From positions 1,302,001 through 1,366,000 of the forward strand of contig OY763414.1 in assembly GCA_963667435.1 (NCBI GenBank): a DNA stretch of 64,000 bases. Reading direction: 5' to 3'. Source of the DNA: Marispirochaeta sp963667435. Lineage in GTDB: Bacteria > Spirochaetota > Spirochaetia > JC444 > Marispirochaetaceae. Below, piece by piece: positions 42,076-50,837 of the stretch. The notes beneath the pieces were generated by a model, which was given only the letters and a program-made list of their open reading frames with translations, made no database searches and was not told the DNA's origin. The position numbers and the translations under genes are program-made. Positions within the stretch are counted from its first letter, which is position 1. Every line of letters starts with the position of its first letter.

Positions 42076-43158
42076 TCAGTAGAGTTTCCTTATCAGCCTC
42101 TTAACATCATCTGCCTCTTCCGGCTTCTGCAGCACCGTTTGAAGTACCAGCCCGTCCGGTGAGAGTTCCTTTGCTGCAAGCCTGAAATCATCTTCAGAAA
42201 GAGGTCCCCGAACATACAGCAGCTTTCCGGCATTCTGTATTCGTTTGAGATAGGGCATCATCTGAGGAAGGTCCATTTCACAGATATCCTTGTTTACCTC
42301 AAAAACATCGAGGCTCTCTATCTCAAGAAGACTATCCAGAAGAAACAGAGAAACAGAATGGATATGCATCATACTGTACGGATAGGCATCCGCGATTTTG
42401 CAATCATATTCAAACACAATCTCCCGATAGAGATCGGGAGAATACACCGCAGTGGAATCTTCCTGCATACGTATTAAAGGCCCAGGCGCCCACATATTAA
42501 ACTGTTCAATATAATACCCGCCATGGAAGTCACCGGCAGCCTCATGATGCATCCCTACAACCCTTATAAGAGCATCCGCGCATAACTCACACACTTTACG
42601 GGACAGTTCAGGTTCCGCCATGATGTCCATCAAACTCTCGGTATGCCCACGGAGCATACCGAAAAGGTCAGTAACTCCACGCAGAATAGGGAGCCCGACA
42701 GGATAGCGACCGGCTGACTTTCTGGACAATTCTCTTACAAAAGAAAGATAGATAGTAACCCAGAGGTTATCTTTGTCCACGGTCAACTGAGAAATTTCTT
42801 CCCATTCAAGCATCCGCTCATCAGCCCAGACGCTGTCTCTGTTCCTGCGAAGATCTGCTCCCAAAATAGCTTCCATCCATGGGATTGCAGAAATGGGAGA
42901 AACACCTTTGATAAGGTCATCCTCCGCTAATAGAGACTGAGCAAAGAAATCCTCATAGTCATCAAGACACTCATCCGGATCCAGCATGGAACTGGAGATA
43001 TTCCCTCCATCAGGAATTCCTGAAAGCGATGGAAACCTCTGGAAGGGAAACCAGCCGCCCACATCAATTCCCAAAAGCGGTTTTTTCACACTCTTTCTGT
43101 TCCAAAAATCCCGGTATTTTGATAATTTTGCATTCAATTTTTCATCAATAACAGGCAT
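42076..43158 (-). CDS. Uroporphyrinogen decarboxylase-like (URO-D superfamily) protein
   Basis: The protein is about 360 aa from the second of two adjacent ATGs, with AGGAG 7 nt upstream; a longer frame to 43212 runs into the hairpin. Segments GRYPVGLPILRGVTDLFGMLRG, MDIMAEPELSRKVCELCADALIRVVGMHHEAAGDFHGGYYIEQFNMWAPGPLIRMQEDSTAVYSPDLYREIVFEYD and SMMHIHSV fit the URO-D TIM barrel. The group includes both heme-pathway decarboxylases and corrinoid methyltransferases such as MtaA. With no other heme genes and a position behind tctC, a catabolic or methyl-transfer role on the imported compound is more likely (inference). Confidence 0.75.
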   Translation of the reverse strand: MPVIDEKLNAKLSKYRDFWNRKSVKKPLLGIDVGGWFPFQRFPSLSGIPDGGNISSSMLDPDECLDDYEDFFAQSLLAEDDLIKGVSPISAIPWMEAILGADLRRNRDSVWADERMLEWEEISQLTVDKDNLWVTIYLSFVRELSRKSAGRYPVGLPILRGVTDLFGMLRGHTESLMDIMAEPELSRKVCELCADALIRVVGMHHEAAGDFHGGYYIEQFNMWAPGPLIRMQEDSTAVYSPDLYREIVFEYDCKIADAYPYSMMHIHSVSLFLLDSLLEIESLDVFEVNKDICEMDLPQMMPYLKRIQNAGKLLYVRGPLSEDDFRLAAKELSPDGLVLQTVLQKPEEADDVKRLIRKLY

Positions 43159-43186
43159 CATTGAGCTCCTGATGATAGATTTAGCA

Positions 43187-43210
43187 GTCCGCAGCCTGTA
43201 GGCTGCGGAC
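43187..43210 (-). other. Perfect intercistronic hairpin after tctC
   Basis: GTCCGCAGCC and GGCTGCGGAC form a 10-bp perfect stem with a 4-nt loop, without T-run, between tctC and the URO-D-like gene. It probably stabilises the tctC message and lowers expression of the next gene. Confidence 0.75.
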
Positions 43211-43227
43211 AACGAAGTATACTAAAT

Positions 43228-44229
43228 TTATTTAGCGGAGAGGATCATCTCTTTATAACTGTTGAATATATCTTCCTGCTTATTGATAAACTCAATAGCT
43301 TTATCCGGAGGCATGTAGGTAGGATCAACAAGGAGCTTACTATTAGCCTCTTTTACATATTCAGGATTGTTCACAACTCTTTCCAAAGCCTGAGTAAACT
43401 TGGTTACAATACCTTCAGGAGTCCCTGGAGGGAAAGAGTAGAAGAAAAATTTACTGAAAGCAATATCAAATCCCTGCTCCATAAAGGTGGGAACATCGGG
43501 AAAGGATGGATTGCGTTCTTCAGACAGAACACCGAGGGCTTTGAACTGCCCTTTGGCAACATAATCTTTGATCAGACCATACTGTGTACCAATAATATCT
43601 ATTTGGTTTCCAAGCAGTGCTGCAGTTTTCTTGGCAGCACCACCGATATCTACAATGTTCAACTCAACATCTGCAGCATCAGAATACGCAAGCACCTGCA
43701 GATGAGTAAAAGCACCGGCTTCGGTGGCGAACTTCAGCGACCGGGGATTTTCCTGAAGAATTTTCTGAACATCTTTCATGTTGTTGAAAGGTGCTTCTGC
43801 ATTGGCAACAAATACGTTGGTCTGATCAAGAACAGCCAGACCGGCATTTTCAAAATCCCGGGCGGTATAATCTACCATTCCCATCAGTTTGTTGAGCAGC
43901 ATGGATGGATGAAAGAAAAGCACAGTGTATCCATCCGGAGCCGAATCCTTAACCTTACGTGAACCAAGTGTTCCTCCGGCACCTCCGACATTTACAACAA
44001 CAACAGATGTACCCAGTTCTTTTTCCAGGTATTTTGCAAGGATGCGGCTGTTACCATCAGTATCACCGCCGGCTCCGGCAGGAACCACCACCTGTATAGG
44101 CTTGGACGGATATTTTGCTACTGCGGAATCCGAAGACCCGGACGATCCGGAATCCTGCTGGCCATTAGCAAACAGGCCGGGTACCGCGATCAGCACAACC
44201 AACATTGACAGAATAATCAGTTTTCTCAT
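43228..44229 (-). CDS. tctC: Tripartite tricarboxylate transporter substrate-binding protein
   Basis: This 333-aa Bug/TctC-family receptor has a signal peptide (MRKLIILSMLVVLIAVPGLFANG) and then YPSKPIQVVVPAGAGGDTDGNSRILAKYLEKELG, the family's ligand-binding N-terminal segment. VVNVGGAGGTLGSRKVKDSAPDGYTVLFFHPSM and LGVLSEERNPSFPDVPTFMEQG follow. These proteins bind carboxylates such as citrate, tartrate or aromatic acids in the periplasm. The ribosome site GGAGGAG is strong, and a consensus sigma-54 promoter lies about 70 bp upstream. It works with TctBA encoded beyond the activator gene. Confidence 0.92.
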   Translation of the reverse strand: MRKLIILSMLVVLIAVPGLFANGQQDSGSSGSSDSAVAKYPSKPIQVVVPAGAGGDTDGNSRILAKYLEKELGTSVVVVNVGGAGGTLGSRKVKDSAPDGYTVLFFHPSMLLNKLMGMVDYTARDFENAGLAVLDQTNVFVANAEAPFNNMKDVQKILQENPRSLKFATEAGAFTHLQVLAYSDAADVELNIVDIGGAAKKTAALLGNQIDIIGTQYGLIKDYVAKGQFKALGVLSEERNPSFPDVPTFMEQGFDIAFSKFFFYSFPPGTPEGIVTKFTQALERVVNNPEYVKEANSKLLVDPTYMPPDKAIEFINKQEDIFNSYKEMILSAK

Positions 44230-44297
44230 TATTCTCCTCCTAATTTTCTTGCCGGAATAAAAGAATCAAAAGACCCCTCACCGGCTATATCAGGTAA

Positions 44298-44313
44298 AGC
44301 AAATGTTGTGCCA
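44298..44313 (-). promoter_or_regulatory. Sigma-54 promoter of tctC
   Basis: On the minus strand TGGCACAACATTTGCT matches TGGCAC-N5-TTGCw in every conserved position, with GG-N10-GC spacing. Confidence 0.88.
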
Positions 44314-44410
44314 TTTTTTCCCCGGAAGTAATCAATTTGCTAAAATATTTACCAGAAATAAATTAAGAAATTTAAGAGGCACTTCGCCAAACCTGAAGAG
44401 CCCACTCACC

Positions 44411-44436
44411 GTTTCATATCGTCGCATAGATGAAAC
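44411..44436. promoter_or_regulatory. Candidate activator site upstream of tctC
   Basis: GTTTCAT (44411-44417) and ATGAAAC (44430-44436) form an inverted repeat with half-sites two helical turns apart, about 110 bp upstream of the tctC -24 element and just before the activator gene. Confidence 0.5.
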
Positions 44437-44477
44437 CTTTAATTGCGTCCCGTATTGCCCCATGGTATTATTATCAT

Positions 44478-46406
44478 ATGATAAAAATCCTGTTTATCAG
44501 CCCGAATGAGAGTATAGGGGAAAAATACCGACAAATATTTGATACTCACTGCAGAACCGTCAAACAGGCAGAATACAATCAGGACAGTTATACCCTGGAT
44601 GTGAAAACCCTGAGAAAGGTGGAGGATGTCAATTCACTGGAATTAAATGCGGATGTTATCGTCTCCCGGGGATTTTTTACCATTGAACTGCAGTTAAAGG
44701 AAAACTTTATCCCGGTAATAGATCTACCCCTGGCAGCTGGCGATGTAGCTATGAGTATTCAACATGCAATAGACACATACAACCCCGCAAAAATCGCTGT
44801 CCTGGGCTCGCCCAACATGGTGATGGGCGCAAACAGGTTATCCGGGATCTTTAACAGGGAAATCCGGCAGTATGAAGTAGCCCGGCAGACTGATATTCGG
44901 ACATGTCTCCAGCAGATTAAACACGATGGTATCGACACTGTCATAGGTGGAACCCTCACCAATGAATATGCACCCTTGTATGGATTGAATTCGGTTCCTC
45001 TGGACTCTGAAAAAGAGTCAATCTGGCACAGTATTACCCAGGCTAAACGTATGGGCTATATTTCCAGGCAGGAACAATTAAAGGGACAGAATCTTCTGGC
45101 TGTATTCAACAGTGCAGTAGAGGGAATTATAACAATAGATAAAGACAACAGAATTGAAGTTCTTAATCTTGCCGCGGGGAGAATATTAAAAATCACACCG
45201 GAGACTGTTATAGGAAGCCCCCTGTATAAGATCCTCGATGATCCTGCAGTGGAGCTTATACTCAAGAAGCCAGAAAATGTTAAGAATGAGCTCATCCGTT
45301 ACGGTGAGTATTCGATTACCCTCAGCTGTTCCCCCATTACTATCAGGGGAGAAGTTATCGGCAGACTCATAATGATTCAGGAAATATCTCAGATTCAGGA
45401 ACTTGAATCTAAAATCAGGAAAACGATTTATCACCGGGGACACATAGCCCGCCATACATTTCGCAGTATTATAGGTAAAAGCAGCATCATCAGTTCCAAC
45501 ATAGAAAAGGCAAAAAAGTACAGCCTGGTTGATTCAAATATCCTTATCACCGGAGAGACCGGAACCGGTAAAGAGCTGTTTGCCCAGAGCATACACAACT
45601 ACAGCCCGAGGAGGCATGGTCCTTTTGTTGCAGTAAATTGTGCGGCACTACCGGAAAATCTGCTTGAAAGCGAACTTTTTGGATATGAAAAAGGAGCTTT
45701 TACCGGCGCAGCAAAGGAAGGTAAGCCCGGACTGTTTGAGCTTGCCCATCTGGGAACACTGTTTCTGGATGAAATCTCAGAGATCCCCCATCCTCTTCAG
45801 GGAAGACTCCTGAGAGCTATTCAAGAGAAAGAGATTCGCCGGCTTGGAGATGACCGGGTTATTCCTGTTGATGTTCGTATCATTTCCGCAACCAACCGGG
45901 ACCTGTATGAGTTGGTTAACGAACAGACTTTTCGGGAAGACCTCTATTACCGTCTGGATATTCTGAAGCTGACCCTCCCTCCCCTGCGAATGCGAAGGGA
46001 GGATATACCGGACCTGCTTACCTTCTGGCTCAAGGATTACGGTCTGAAATTCAAAAATGTCCCGGTTCTACTGAGCGAAAAAGGCATGCACCAGCTTTGC
46101 AGATATAACTGGCCGGGAAACATACGCCAGCTAAAAAACCTCTGCGAAAGAATGGTGGTTCTTACAGACAGCCGGGTCTTACACGAATCGGAGATTAACG
46201 ACCTGATACAGATGCTGCCCCCACAGGTTTCAGACATCCCGGATGTTACTCCGGATATAGCTCTGAGCCGGATAGATCGGATGGAAAAGGAACAGATATT
46301 TTCCGCTCTGTCACAGTGTTCATTCAATAAACATAAAGCTGCAGAAGTTCTTGGAATAAGCCGGTCAACACTCTGGAGGAAGTTGAAGCGCCTGAATCTC
46401 ATGTGA
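44478..46406 (+). CDS. Sigma-54-dependent activator with PrpR-type sensor domain
   Basis: The protein is 642 aa from ATG 44478 (MIKILFISPNESIG fits the PrpR_N start; no good Shine-Dalgarno is seen). The PrpR_N effector domain (about 1-190) is followed by a PAS domain (LLAVFNSAVEGIITIDKDNRIEVLNLAAGRIL). The AAA+ domain has GETGTGKE, the sigma-54 contact motif ESELFGYEKGAFTGAAKEG, FLDEIS and FREDLYYRLDIL. The C-terminal Fis-type helix-turn-helix is CSFNKHKAAEVLGISRSTLWRKLKRL. PrpR-type sensors bind small organic acids. It sits between the two arms of the TTT transporter, each with a sigma-54 promoter, and almost certainly activates both. Confidence 0.92.
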   Translation: MIKILFISPNESIGEKYRQIFDTHCRTVKQAEYNQDSYTLDVKTLRKVEDVNSLELNADVIVSRGFFTIELQLKENFIPVIDLPLAAGDVAMSIQHAIDTYNPAKIAVLGSPNMVMGANRLSGIFNREIRQYEVARQTDIRTCLQQIKHDGIDTVIGGTLTNEYAPLYGLNSVPLDSEKESIWHSITQAKRMGYISRQEQLKGQNLLAVFNSAVEGIITIDKDNRIEVLNLAAGRILKITPETVIGSPLYKILDDPAVELILKKPENVKNELIRYGEYSITLSCSPITIRGEVIGRLIMIQEISQIQELESKIRKTIYHRGHIARHTFRSIIGKSSIISSNIEKAKKYSLVDSNILITGETGTGKELFAQSIHNYSPRRHGPFVAVNCAALPENLLESELFGYEKGAFTGAAKEGKPGLFELAHLGTLFLDEISEIPHPLQGRLLRAIQEKEIRRLGDDRVIPVDVRIISATNRDLYELVNEQTFREDLYYRLDILKLTLPPLRMRREDIPDLLTFWLKDYGLKFKNVPVLLSEKGMHQLCRYNWPGNIRQLKNLCERMVVLTDSRVLHESEINDLIQMLPPQVSDIPDVTPDIALSRIDRMEKEQIFSALSQCSFNKHKAAEVLGISRSTLWRKLKRLNLM

Positions 46407-46429
46407 AACAGCTTGACACAAATTGAAAC
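46404..46429. promoter_or_regulatory. Candidate activator site upstream of tctB
   Basis: TGAAAC occurs at 46404-46409 and 46424-46429, 20 bp apart, the same half-site and spacing as near tctC but in direct orientation. It lies about 85-110 bp upstream of the -24 element. Confidence 0.4.
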
Positions 46430-46510
46430 ATAATAGAAATGAGCTATGTCAACCGGAAGGAAAAAACAAAATAATTCTTTATAATATATGTTTTTATAAA
46501 TTTCTGTTAT

Positions 46511-46527
46511 TTGGCATATTTATTGCT
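46511..46527 (+). promoter_or_regulatory. Sigma-54 promoter of tctBA
   Basis: TTGGCATATTTATTGCT matches TGGCAy-N5-TTGCw with GG (46513-46514) and GC (46525-46526) correctly spaced. The GTG of tctB is 46 bp beyond. Confidence 0.85.
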
Positions 46528-46572
46528 TTGTAATTACCGGGCAGAGATGCCTGCAAAAACAAGGAGGATATA

Positions 46573-47046
46573 GTGACATATAAACGTGATCTTGCAAGTG
46601 GCATCGGGCTGCTCATTTTCTCGCTACTGCTTTATCTGGCAACTTTTACAATAAAAAAACTTTTTATCGTATCGAGAATCGGAGCTGCTTTTGTTCCCCA
46701 GCTTGCGGCTGTTATACTTGCAGGATTAAGCATCCTTCTGATAATTCAGTCGATCCACAGTAAATCCCCGGTGCAGCCGGAGACAGCAGGTGAGGAAAAA
46801 CAGAAAATCAACAAGTCTGTCTGGTTGTCCATTGTTCTTCTCATTGTTTACGGAGCCGTACTGGCGCCTCTTGGCTTTATTATTGCAACAACAGGTTATC
46901 TGTTCTTTCAGATCTTTATTCTATTCGGCAACAGGAAGAAACCATATGTAAAAATCATACTTACCTCCGTGATTGCCTCCATTGTAATCTACCTGATTTT
47001 TGTATACGCCTTTGAATTGATGCTACCGGCGGGATTGTTAGGTTGA
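46573..47046 (+). CDS. tctB: Tripartite tricarboxylate transporter small membrane subunit
   Basis: This 157-aa protein starts at GTG with a strong AAGGAGG. Four hydrophobic segments (LASGIGLLIFSLLLYLATFTI, FVPQLAAVILAGLSILLIIQSI, VWLSIVLLIVYGAVLAPLGFIIATTGYLFFQIFILF, IILTSVIASIVIYLIFVYAFEL) and the closing YAFELMLPAGLLG are typical of TctB. It forms the integral membrane complex with TctA, encoded 12 nt downstream. Confidence 0.9.
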   Translation: MTYKRDLASGIGLLIFSLLLYLATFTIKKLFIVSRIGAAFVPQLAAVILAGLSILLIIQSIHSKSPVQPETAGEEKQKINKSVWLSIVLLIVYGAVLAPLGFIIATTGYLFFQIFILFGNRKKPYVKIILTSVIASIVIYLIFVYAFELMLPAGLLG

Positions 47047-47058
47047 GGGAGGTAGAAT

Positions 47059-48546
47059 ATGTTTGAAATGTTTGGAATCGGATTTTCTGCCATCCTTGCA
47101 CCAGTTCCTCTTATAATGATTTTTATTGGAGTTGCAGTTGGAATCATTTTCGGCGCTATCCCGGGACTCACTGCAACTATGGGTGTAGCGCTCTGTCTGC
47201 CCATTACCTACGGTTTTTCACCAGTTGAGGGTATGGCGCTGCTGATTGGTATCTATATAGGGGGAGTATCAGGGGGGCTGATATCAGCCGTTCTGTTGAA
47301 GATTCCGGGAACTCCGGCATCCATTGCTACAACCTTTGACGGACACCCTATGGCTGAGAATGGCCAGGCAGGAAAAGCACTGGGAACCGGATTGTTTTTC
47401 TCCTTTCTCGGAGGCCTGTTCAGTTTCCTGGTCCTCTTTTTCATAAGCCCTCCGCTTGCACGTCTGGCGTTGAAATTTGCACCATTTGAATATTTCGCCA
47501 TCGCGATTTTCTCGCTGACAATGATTGCTTCGGTAAGTACAGGGTCAACAGTCAAGGGGCTTATAAGCGGTATAATAGGGGTAATCCTCTCCTGTGTCGG
47601 CACTGCACCAATAGATGCCTACCCACGGTTCACCTTCGGGTTTTATGAACTCGATGCTGGTTTCAGTCTTCTTCCTGCGCTTATAGGGCTGTTTGCCATA
47701 TCTGAAGTATTGAAGGCGGCGGAATCTGTTGAAGAGGTCCATGACAAAGACATACAGAATTACAGCATCAAAGGTCTTGGATTCAGTCTGAAGGAATTTG
47801 TAGAACAGATAGGCAACCTGATCCGATCAAGCATGATCGGAACCGGTATCGGGATTCTTCCCGGAATCGGCGGCGGCACCTCAAACATTATTGCCTACCT
47901 TACAGCCAAAAGAAGTTCAAAGCATTCCGAGAAATTCGGCACCGGCATTATGGACGGGATTGTAGCATCTGAGTCTGCCAATAATGCTTCCGTGGGAGGA
48001 GCTCTTGTACCGCTTTTAACCATGGGAATCCCCGGAGATACTGTAACAGCGATGCTTCTTGGCGGATTAATGCTCCACGGAATAATGCCCGGGCCACTAC
48101 TGTTTGAAAACTCAGGAGATCTGGTTTATGCAATTTTTGCCGCATTGATCATTGCAAACTTTGCCATGCTGGCTATGGAATACTTTGGCATGCGCATGTT
48201 CGTTCGCCTCCTCAAGATTCCAAAGAGATACCTGCTGCCGGTGATTATTGCCTTGTGTGTAGTAGGTTCCTTCGGCCTGAACAACCGGGTTTTCGATGTC
48301 TGGTCTCTCTTTTTCTTCGGATTCCTGGGCTACACCCTGGAAAAACGCGGTTTTCCTCTCCCCCCGATTATCCTCGGATTTATCCTGGGGCCAATAGCAG
48401 AAGAGAACCTTCGCAGAGGACTCATGCTTTCCGACGGAACATTCCTTCCGTTTCTGACACGACCAATTGCGGCAACATTTTTACTGATTGCTGTGGGATC
48501 CATTATCCTCAGCAGTATAAAACAGAAGAAACAGCCGAACCTGTAA
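47059..48546 (+). CDS. tctA: Tripartite tricarboxylate transporter large membrane subunit
   Basis: This 495-aa protein has the usual TctA length, with about 12 transmembrane segments. Signatures are IIFGAIPGLTATMGVALCLPITYGFSPVEGMALLIGIYIGGVSGGLISAVLLKIPGTPASIATTFDGHPMAENGQAGKALG and the second repeat GILPGIGGGTSNIIAYLTAKRSSKHSEKFGTG...ESANNASVGGALVPLLTMGIPGDTVTAMLLGGLMLHGIMPGP. It is the cation-coupled transport subunit that works with TctC. Confidence 0.95.
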   Translation: MFEMFGIGFSAILAPVPLIMIFIGVAVGIIFGAIPGLTATMGVALCLPITYGFSPVEGMALLIGIYIGGVSGGLISAVLLKIPGTPASIATTFDGHPMAENGQAGKALGTGLFFSFLGGLFSFLVLFFISPPLARLALKFAPFEYFAIAIFSLTMIASVSTGSTVKGLISGIIGVILSCVGTAPIDAYPRFTFGFYELDAGFSLLPALIGLFAISEVLKAAESVEEVHDKDIQNYSIKGLGFSLKEFVEQIGNLIRSSMIGTGIGILPGIGGGTSNIIAYLTAKRSSKHSEKFGTGIMDGIVASESANNASVGGALVPLLTMGIPGDTVTAMLLGGLMLHGIMPGPLLFENSGDLVYAIFAALIIANFAMLAMEYFGMRMFVRLLKIPKRYLLPVIIALCVVGSFGLNNRVFDVWSLFFFGFLGYTLEKRGFPLPPIILGFILGPIAEENLRRGLMLSDGTFLPFLTRPIAATFLLIAVGSIILSSIKQKKQPNL

Positions 48547-48559
48547 TAATTATTCAACT

Positions 48560-48582
48560 TTCCCGGCAGGATTGTCGGGGAA
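48560..48582 (+). terminator. Possible terminator after tctA
   Basis: TTCCCGGCA (48560-48568) pairs with TGTCGGGGAA (48573-48582) with one bulge and one wobble. The T-tract after it is poor. Confidence 0.45.
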
Positions 48583-48586
48583 TCAC

Positions 48587-49246
48587 TTAATCAAGGTCAT
48601 CAATGCTTATATCCACCCACTGCTCTTGCGAACCGGGTTCAACAGTTAACTGGAATGAATAGGAGTCATCATCCGCGTCGATTGCCATTAGGTCGTAGGC
48701 AATACCATCATCCGATGCAAACATCAGAATTTCCATGGAATCATCAGGCATAAGTGTTGTTTCATAATCCATAAAGTCAATCCCGTACATATCTGAATCA
48801 GCCGGGGATATAAACAGATAGTAGAGCTCAAACCCTGTCAGATTATTAATCTCAAGGGCAACAAGACCTTCTTCAAAATCATCAATATCGACATTTTCCG
48901 TCATTTTATCCGGAGTTATTACTATCCGTGCGACCTCGCCCTCTACCATGGTATTACCATAGAGCTCATAGACATTTCCCGCTTCATCCACCGCTTTAAA
49001 ATCAAAATCCGCTGACTCACCGGGAAAACTGATGTAGTATCCGATCTCTTCGCCGGAGTCAAAGGTTCGGGTTGAACCAAGAACATCCGGTCCCCAGTAT
49101 TCACTGTCCCCGGGGGAGAAGAAAAGATAATAGATGGTATTACCGGTTTTATTCCTGAAACTGATTTCGTTGAAATAGTCGTCAGCAAACAGTGCAAGAG
49201 CACAAACAAGCAGTACTGCGGTAAATATAATCCTGACTGGTTTCAT
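48587..49246 (-). CDS. Exported protein with two tandem homologous domains, unknown function
   Basis: The protein is 219 aa from ATG 49246 (AGGAGGTA upstream; an adjacent ATG and a longer frame are less likely). After the signal peptide (MKPVRIIFTAVLLVCALALFA) two copies of an 80-90 residue beta-rich domain follow. Copy 1 has RNKTGNTIYYLFFSPGDSEYWGPDVL and copy 2 has NNLTGFELYYLFISPADSDMYGIDFM. The protein is strongly acidic. I do not recognise the domain. It is divergent from the BamA-like gene, so a role in the envelope is likely. Confidence 0.75.
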   Translation of the reverse strand: MKPVRIIFTAVLLVCALALFADDYFNEISFRNKTGNTIYYLFFSPGDSEYWGPDVLGSTRTFDSGEEIGYYISFPGESADFDFKAVDEAGNVYELYGNTMVEGEVARIVITPDKMTENVDIDDFEEGLVALEINNLTGFELYYLFISPADSDMYGIDFMDYETTLMPDDSMEILMFASDDGIAYDLMAIDADDDSYSFQLTVEPGSQEQWVDISIDDLD

Positions 49247-49420
49247 CATTACCTCCTCATATCCTTTACTGTAGACCCTACAGAATATGAGTATAGCAAA
49301 CTGTAAGGCTAAACACAAAATATACAGGACTAACCGGTTTTCTCTGGGCTTTTTAACGTTAATGTGGTAAAAATAATCACATTTATTGTGTGTTCATTAT
49401 CGTTCCGGAGGAAAATCACT

Positions 49421-50833
49421 GTGAAAAACCGGTTTTTTTTACTTGTACTGTTATTGAGCTTTTGTGCGCTACTGCCGCTGATTGCAGAATCCTATGAAAT
49501 TAAGGAAGTGAATTATCACATCGACGGTATAACCAGAGAAGGGGCCCTTATGAAAGAGCTCGACGATCTGATGCCGGAAACTGTTTTCTCTTCAAAAGAA
49601 GAACTTGAAGCCTTTATTGCCAAACAGCGGCAGCTGCTGGTAAACCTCAGGCAGTTGAAAGAAGATTCAACCATAGAATACAGCATCGAAGATGGGACCA
49701 ATGATGTTATCGTCGATGTCTACACAAAAGATACCTGGAATATTATCGTATTCCCGATTCCCGAATATGACTCCAATAACGGTTTTTCCCTGACCCTTAA
49801 ATACCGGGATAAGAATTTCTTCGGCACCCTCGAACGTTTTGCCCTTAACTTCGCATGGCAAAATAAGGATGGCGAATCAACAGTTGCTTTAGACGGATCC
49901 TTCACTTTGCCGTTTGAGTGGAAGCAGCACCAGTGGTACTGGAACACCGGTGTAGACTGGGAATATTCCAACGGAGAGCATGACCTTGAAACTTCTACAG
50001 GGCTGGGAATAGATTTTATGGTAGGGAATTTGCTTCCCACATTTACCGTAACTGAATACTATAACTATGATAATGCTGACATTGATACAGACTGGTTCAC
50101 CACCCGCTTTTCAGTGACTGAATCGTTTGATACAGGCTTTATTCTCCCGGCATTTGAAGAGTTCACCTATACACCGGAAATCTACTCCGAGATTGATTAT
50201 AAATTTGACGGCTCCATCTCTGATTCAAAAGGCGGTCTTGAGGTCGGGTTTGGCCAGACACTGGCTGCGGGAAGGGTGGATTGGATTGGAAATTTCCGCA
50301 AAGGTGTAGACTTCAGCCTGGCTAATACCAATACCCGAAATCTTCAGCATGCATACTGGAACAGGGATATTACCATGTCCCTCTCCGGGTATTCACCCTT
50401 GCCTTTTAAAATCCTCTTCTGGAATATGGCGGTTTCCGGCAGAATTTCTGGCCTAGCAGAGTTTGACGAGCCTGAAGACGAAGCGGCTTCGTATATCCGG
50501 GGTATCAGAGATACAAAGATGGGCACGGCAGTTGAGTACGGCGGATTTCTTAATACTGACCTCACAATGCGTGCCTTCACCATTCCGAAGTTTGTTGAAG
50601 CTCAGGGGTCTGTCTACTTTGATGCCGGATGGGTCAAGGAGAAGGATATAGACTTTGATCCCGACAAGCATTTCAAAATGGGTGTTGGTATTGAGGCAAT
50701 CGGATTTCCGTTATTTGCACGCAGTTACTTCCTCCGGGGCTCCCTGGGAGTTGACCTGAAAGAGATGCTGGATGAAGGCACCTGGAGAGGAGATAATTAC
50801 GAACTGTTCATAGTTCTGGGGCACCATTATTAG
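49421..50833 (+). CDS. BamA-like outer-membrane protein with one POTRA-type domain
   Basis: The protein is 470 aa from GTG 49421 (GGAGG at 49407-49411). Signal peptide NRFFLLVLLLSFCALLPLIAES. Residues about 25-110 (YEIKEVNYHIDGITREGALMKELDD...VFSSKEELEAFIAKQRQLLVNLRQLKEDSTIEYSIEDG..VIVDVYTKDTW) look like a single POTRA domain. A 16-strand-size beta-barrel follows, with NNGFSLTLKYRDKNFFGTLERFALNF. It belongs to the Omp85-like group but is too short for BamA proper, which has several POTRA domains. Downstream genes are unrelated. Confidence 0.7.
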   Translation: MKNRFFLLVLLLSFCALLPLIAESYEIKEVNYHIDGITREGALMKELDDLMPETVFSSKEELEAFIAKQRQLLVNLRQLKEDSTIEYSIEDGTNDVIVDVYTKDTWNIIVFPIPEYDSNNGFSLTLKYRDKNFFGTLERFALNFAWQNKDGESTVALDGSFTLPFEWKQHQWYWNTGVDWEYSNGEHDLETSTGLGIDFMVGNLLPTFTVTEYYNYDNADIDTDWFTTRFSVTESFDTGFILPAFEEFTYTPEIYSEIDYKFDGSISDSKGGLEVGFGQTLAAGRVDWIGNFRKGVDFSLANTNTRNLQHAYWNRDITMSLSGYSPLPFKILFWNMAVSGRISGLAEFDEPEDEAASYIRGIRDTKMGTAVEYGGFLNTDLTMRAFTIPKFVEAQGSVYFDAGWVKEKDIDFDPDKHFKMGVGIEAIGFPLFARSYFLRGSLGVDLKEMLDEGTWRGDNYELFIVLGHHY

Positions 50834-50837
50834 TCCA

